Part shown: piece by piece, positions 23,242-26,821 of the stretch
Numbering within the stretch: position 1 is the first letter of the stretch
How the letters are laid out: each line of letters starts with the position of its first letter
Assembly (NCBI GenBank): GCA_964646495.1
Contig: CAZYEO010000013.1
Span: 1-26,821 of the forward strand
Length of the DNA stretch: 26,821 nucleotides
Direction of reading: 5' to 3'
DNA from: HGM05232 sp964646495
Lineage (GTDB): Bacteria > Bacteroidota > Bacteroidia > Bacteroidales > Muribaculaceae
The notes under the pieces: model-generated
What the model was told of the DNA's origin: nothing
What the model saw: only the letters and a program-made list of their open reading frames with translations
Database searches by the model: none
Position numbers and translations under genes: made by a program

Positions 23242-25242
23242 ATGAGCGGAGAAGAATTGCAGAGACAAACCTCTATAAATATACAAGAGAAAGCCAACTT
23301 AATTTGGGCGATAGCTGACAAATTAGTCGGGTTATACAAGCCACACGAATATGGGAAAGTAATCTTACCAATGTGTGTTATTAAGCGTTTTGAAGACACA
23401 TTAGCCCCGACTAAAGATGCTGTCTTAAAGATGGACGAAGACTTGGATAAACGAGGTATTGCGGTAAAAAAAGGCTTCTTGGAATCGGCTGCCGAGCAGA
23501 AGTTTTATAATACAAGTAAGTTTACTTTTGAAACCTTACTCTCTGACGCTGAGAATATAAAAGATAATTTTGAGAATTATCTAAGCCACTTCTCTGAAAA
23601 TGTCATTGATATTATAAGCAAAATGGAATTTTATAACGAGATAAAAAAGATGGACGATGATGGACGTTTGTATCTTGTTATTAAAGAATTTTGTTCTAAG
23701 AACTCATATCTTGGTGCCGATGTAGTGTCATCTGTAGATATGGGGTATATATTTGAAGAGTTGGTCCGTAGGTTCTCCGAGTCATATAACGACCAAGCCG
23801 GGGCGCACTTCACCGCACGAGATATTATTTATTTAATGGCAGAATTACTTATCGGCGACAATGAGCAGCAGATGGAAGATAGGGGTATTGTAGCTTCTAT
23901 CTATGATATGGCAATGGGAACAAGCCAAATGTTGGCTTGTATGGAAGAGCGTTTTTCAACAATAGATCCTGAAGCAGAAATCACTTGTTACGGTCAGGAA
24001 CTTAATCCTCAGACTTTTGGTATAGCTAAAGCCGATATGCTGATTAAGGGTGGGAATGCCGATAATATGCGTCAAGGTGATACGCTTGGCAATGACCAGT
24101 TTAAAGACTATACGTTCGATTACATTATATCAAATCCCCCTTTTGGCATAGAGTGGAAAGCATCCGAAAAGGTAGTGCGAGATGAAAGTTTGTTGGGCTC
24201 GGCAGGGCGATTTGAGCCCGGACTTCCTGCAATAGGCGATGGACAAATGCTCTTTATGCTTAATGGTGCTGCCAAACTAAAAGAAGATGGTCGCATGGCA
24301 ATTATTCAGAATGGTTCACCTCTATTTAAGGGCGATGCAGGTTCTGGCGAAAGCAACATTCGGGGCTATCTACTTGAGAAAGATTGGCTTGAAGCGATTG
24401 TGCAGTTACCAAACGATTTATTCTATAATACAGGAATTGCTACCTATGTGTGGGTTATATGCAAGAATAAGAATGAAGAACGTGTAGGGAAAGTACAATT
24501 GATTGATGCAAGCAAATGCTTTGTAAAGCAGAGAAAATCTTTAGGTAACAAGCGAGTGGAGATAACATCGGTGTGTAGAGAACTAATAATGCAAGCATTC
24601 CACGATAATACTAACTGGCTTTATACTGATAAAGACAACGCAGATATTATAGTAGAAAGTAAAATAAAAGATTGCGAAGATTTTAAATACACTAAAGTAT
24701 TTGTTAACCGTCCATTGCGATTGAAGTATGAGAAGTTGGCAATACCTGAAGATACGATTAAAATAAAAGCAGAAGATATAACAATGCTTGAAAATGTTGT
24801 ATCATTTTACTCAGGTAAGTTCAATGAAGAAGCAGTCGCCGATTTTGAATTCTTCGATGCGTTGAAAAAAGGAGGACTGAAGATTACTGCAATACAAATA
24901 AAAAAGATACGTCAATACTTAGGGACAAAAGATAAAAATTATCCTGAGGTATATAACAATCCATATAAAGTGAAAGATGGTGATTTTACAATGGATAGCG
25001 ACTTGGCTGATAGTGAAACTATCCCATGGAAAGAGGATATAACAGAGTATCTTGAAAAGAATGTTCGTCCCTACGCTCCCGATTTCGTAGTAGATATGGA
25101 GGCAAATAAGATAGGATATGAAATACCATTTACTCGCGAGTTTTATAAATATGTAGCTCCCGAGAGTAGCGATGATATATTTGCTCGCCTCAAAGACTTA
25201 GAGAAGAAAGAGACCGAATTGATGAACAAAATATTGGGATAA
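23242..25242 (+). CDS. hsdM: Type I restriction-modification methylase subunit
   Basis: 666 residues. An N-terminal helical domain (HsdM_N-like, about 12-160) is followed by an N6-adenine methylase domain with motif IV SNPPFGIEW (N298-P-P-F) complete. Between them, motif I reads IYDMAMGTSQML from D222, whereas HsdM normally has DPxxGTGxxL: the Asp and first Gly remain, the second Gly is Ser. Later conserved parts (LKEDGRMAIIQNGSPLFKGDAGSGESNIR, then LEAIVQLPNDLFYNTGIATYVWV) are intact, so the gene is not decayed. The start at 23242 is preferred over an in-frame upstream one because it begins the normal N-terminus and avoids overlap with the regulator gene. HsdS and HsdR are not within the window. 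Confidence 0.92.
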   Translation: MSGEELQRQTSINIQEKANLIWAIADKLVGLYKPHEYGKVILPMCVIKRFEDTLAPTKDAVLKMDEDLDKRGIAVKKGFLESAAEQKFYNTSKFTFETLLSDAENIKDNFENYLSHFSENVIDIISKMEFYNEIKKMDDDGRLYLVIKEFCSKNSYLGADVVSSVDMGYIFEELVRRFSESYNDQAGAHFTARDIIYLMAELLIGDNEQQMEDRGIVASIYDMAMGTSQMLACMEERFSTIDPEAEITCYGQELNPQTFGIAKADMLIKGGNADNMRQGDTLGNDQFKDYTFDYIISNPPFGIEWKASEKVVRDESLLGSAGRFEPGLPAIGDGQMLFMLNGAAKLKEDGRMAIIQNGSPLFKGDAGSGESNIRGYLLEKDWLEAIVQLPNDLFYNTGIATYVWVICKNKNEERVGKVQLIDASKCFVKQRKSLGNKRVEITSVCRELIMQAFHDNTNWLYTDKDNADIIVESKIKDCEDFKYTKVFVNRPLRLKYEKLAIPEDTIKIKAEDITMLENVVSFYSGKFNEEAVADFEFFDALKKGGLKITAIQIKKIRQYLGTKDKNYPEVYNNPYKVKDGDFTMDSDLADSETIPWKEDITEYLEKNVRPYAPDFVVDMEANKIGYEIPFTREFYKYVAPESSDDIFARLKDLEKKETELMNKILG

Positions 25243-25245
25243 GAT

Positions 25246-26130
25246 ATGAATTCGGCAAATAAAATATCTATTCGATTTTTCGATGACCGCGAAGTGCGAG
25301 CCGTTTGGGACGAGGAGCACTCGAAGTGGTGGTTTTCGGTGCTCGACATTGTGGGTGTGCTAAATGCTCAGGACGACTACACCAAGAATCGTAACTACTG
25401 GAAGTACCTCAAAACAAAACTTAAAAAGGAGGGCAACGAGTTGGTTAGTGCCACTAACCAACTGAAATTAATGGCAGCAGACGGCAAACGCTACACTACC
25501 GATATGCTTGATAATGATGGTGTAATTTCTCTTGCGGCTTGTTTTCCCAACACTAAGGCATCACGTTTTGTGGCGTGGTTTACCAATAGCGATGAGACTA
25601 TAGATGGGCGGAGCAAGTCAAAGGCTTATGCCCTTTTCGAGAGCAGTTTGATAGATAGTATCGAAGTTGGAACGGTCAAGGGATTACAGCAGATACACGC
25701 CTATCTATTTGGAGGGCTTTACGACTTTGCAGGGCAGATACGCACGGTCAATATCGCCAAGGGGGGCTTTCAGTTTGCTATGGCGCAGTACCTACCCACT
25801 ACTTTAGAGGGCATTGAACGTATGCCCGAAGATAGTTTCGATGCTATTGTCGATAAATATGTGGAGATGAATATTGCTCACCCATTTCGTGAGGGGAATG
25901 GTCGCACCACTCGCATTTGGCTCGATTTGATGTTGAAACGAAGTTTGCGTTTGTGTGTCGATTGGAGTCTTATTAATAAAAAGGAGTATCTCGATGCAAT
26001 GACACGTAGTGTTACAGATGCTACCCCTATCCGAGCATTGTTACAATCGGCACTTACCGACAAGATAGCCGACCGAGAAACCTTTATGAAAGGGGTGGAT
26101 TACTCTTATTATTATGAACAAGAAGATTAA
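25246..26130 (+). CDS. BRO-N-type domain fused to a Fic AMP-transferase domain
   Basis: 294 residues in one frame. Residues 8-112 look like the BRO-N antirepressor-type domain (VRAVWDEEHSKWWFSVLDIVGVL, then YWKYLKTKLKKEGNELV and AADGKRYTTDMLD). Residues 118-294 are a full Fic protein beginning RSKSKAYALFESSLIDS, as stand-alone Fic proteins do, with the complete motif HPFREGNGRTTR (212-223, catalytic H212). Fic domains transfer AMP or other phosphates from nucleotides to proteins. I find no (S/T)xxxE(G/N) inhibitory motif inside it. It starts three bases after hsdM and has no promoter of its own. GC content is near 50% in its first part, clearly above the 28-38% in sampled neighbours, suggesting separate transfer. 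Target and regulation are unknown. Confidence 0.88.
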   Translation: MNSANKISIRFFDDREVRAVWDEEHSKWWFSVLDIVGVLNAQDDYTKNRNYWKYLKTKLKKEGNELVSATNQLKLMAADGKRYTTDMLDNDGVISLAACFPNTKASRFVAWFTNSDETIDGRSKSKAYALFESSLIDSIEVGTVKGLQQIHAYLFGGLYDFAGQIRTVNIAKGGFQFAMAQYLPTTLEGIERMPEDSFDAIVDKYVEMNIAHPFREGNGRTTRIWLDLMLKRSLRLCVDWSLINKKEYLDAMTRSVTDATPIRALLQSALTDKIADRETFMKGVDYSYYYEQED

Positions 26131-26142
26131 GTAAAAAGAAAA

Positions 26143-26821
26143 ATGAATACATCAAATACAGAAAGGCAAGGGTTACATATGATTGCCGCTTTTTTTGAAA
26201 AATTAGGGTGGAATTTCAGGGAAACATCCAATACTGATATAGGTATTGATGCAGATGTAGAAATGCCCGTAGATAGCAAGGGATCCAGTAAACATATAGC
26301 TTTGCAAATAAAATCAGGTCCATCATTTTTAAAGGTAAAAAAGAATGGTTTAATTTCCTTTAGTATTGATAAATGGCATTATGAATATTGGCTTAAATCT
26401 GATAGACCTGTAATAATCACTTTTTACGACGAAGCAAATTCCTCTGTAGTATGGGAGCATGTCTGTTTATCTAATTTGACTATATCTAAGAAAAATCACA
26501 TTATTGAGCTTTCGCCAAATAAAACGCTTGGTTCTGACAGTATTGATGAATTAAGCAACATAATCTCAACTCATAAACCATTTGAGGTTTATGCAATTGA
26601 TAAAGATTGTGTTACGTTTGAATATTCTATTCACTGTTGCCACGAAATAAAAAAGGAGTTAGAAGATTTAGCCAATGATTTAGAATATTTCAGAACGCAA
26701 TTAAGATTACAGAATGATAAAATGTTTAAAGGAGTAGATACTACTCCTATAATTATCAAATTATTTTCAAATGCAGTTAAGAGATTTTCGTTGTTCAGAG
26801 AGTTGTTTTATGAAAACTGCT
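26143..26821 (+). CDS. DUF4365 domain protein, partial (runs off the window)
   Basis: 226 complete codons are open to the end of the window. The N-terminal domain fits DUF4365: ERQGLHMIAAFFEKLGW, then the acidic block TDIGIDADVE (31-40) and HIALQIKSGPS (51-61). The Asp and Glu with Q55-x-K57 resemble the catalytic core of PD-(D/E)XK nucleases, to which this family is related. From about residue 140 no family is recognised; the part around KKELEDLANDLEYFRTQLRL is a likely helix or coiled coil. It starts 12 bases after the Fic fusion, so it is in the same transcript. It may be a nuclease or nucleic-acid binding effector; activity is inference. Confidence 0.75.
   Translation, partial: MNTSNTERQGLHMIAAFFEKLGWNFRETSNTDIGIDADVEMPVDSKGSSKHIALQIKSGPSFLKVKKNGLISFSIDKWHYEYWLKSDRPVIITFYDEANSSVVWEHVCLSNLTISKKNHIIELSPNKTLGSDSIDELSNIISTHKPFEVYAIDKDCVTFEYSIHCCHEIKKELEDLANDLEYFRTQLRLQNDKMFKGVDTTPIIIKLFSNAVKRFSLFRELFYENC

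Noticed and set aside
1..26821. tRNA, rRNA, CRISPR array, insertion sequence or attachment site
   Set aside because: No cloverleaf-like gene, regularly spaced repeat, transposase or direct-repeat integration boundary was recognised on reading both strands; a covariance or repeat search could still find a short one.

Overview
The window looks like chromosomal DNA of a Bacteroidota, most likely order Bacteroidales. The DNA is AT-rich. At least eight intergenic gaps carry the Bacteroidota -7 promoter element TAnnTTTG, several with a TTTG/TTG -33 element 18-20 bases upstream. The gene content fits too: PorT-type small barrels, a Porin_10-type porin, a type B L31, and an arsEFG-type arsenic cluster. 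I cannot name the genus from sequence alone.

Layout. 1-2100: three tandem, same-strand outer-membrane barrel paralogues; the second and third have their own promoters, and the second and third are followed by terminators. 2184-4516 (minus): ribosomal protein L31 (rpmE) and a biotin-dependent carboxyltransferase of the PycB/OadA type. 4635-8801 (plus): a CpsB/YwqE-like PHP phosphatase, a putative porin with a periplasmic substrate-binding protein 10 bases behind it, and a tiny secreted protein resembling a lone T9SS C-terminal domain. 8949-10970: a secreted type I pullulanase. 10972-15786 (minus): a tight operon of AMP-dependent acyl-CoA synthetase, cardiolipin synthase, endonuclease I family protein and lipoprotein; the last three overlap by ATGA junctions. 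16010-16917: divergent rpmH and efp sharing a compact two-promoter region.

17017-20168 (minus) is an arsenic cluster arsR-arsE-arsF-arsG-arsC-permease. Two near-identical ArsR-type operator/promoter modules, before arsR and before arsE, place the promoter -7 box inside or beside the operator arms. Downstream genes overlap or nearly touch, consistent with one coupled transcript. The products would combine small redox proteins, an efflux permease, a thioredoxin-type arsenate reductase and an ArsP-like permease.

20286-22032: a membrane glycosyltransferase and radC. From 22169 to the window end the DNA looks accessory and defence-like: a WYL-domain regulator, a type I HsdM methylase with an unusual SAM motif, a one-polypeptide fusion of a BRO-N-type domain to a Fic AMP-transferase with much higher GC than its neighbours, and the start of a DUF4365 (putative PD-(D/E)XK) gene. 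HsdS and HsdR are not in view. This four-gene set is the best candidate for an under-described system.

No tRNA, rRNA, CRISPR array or insertion sequence was seen, and no gene-free stretch exceeds about 225 bases.
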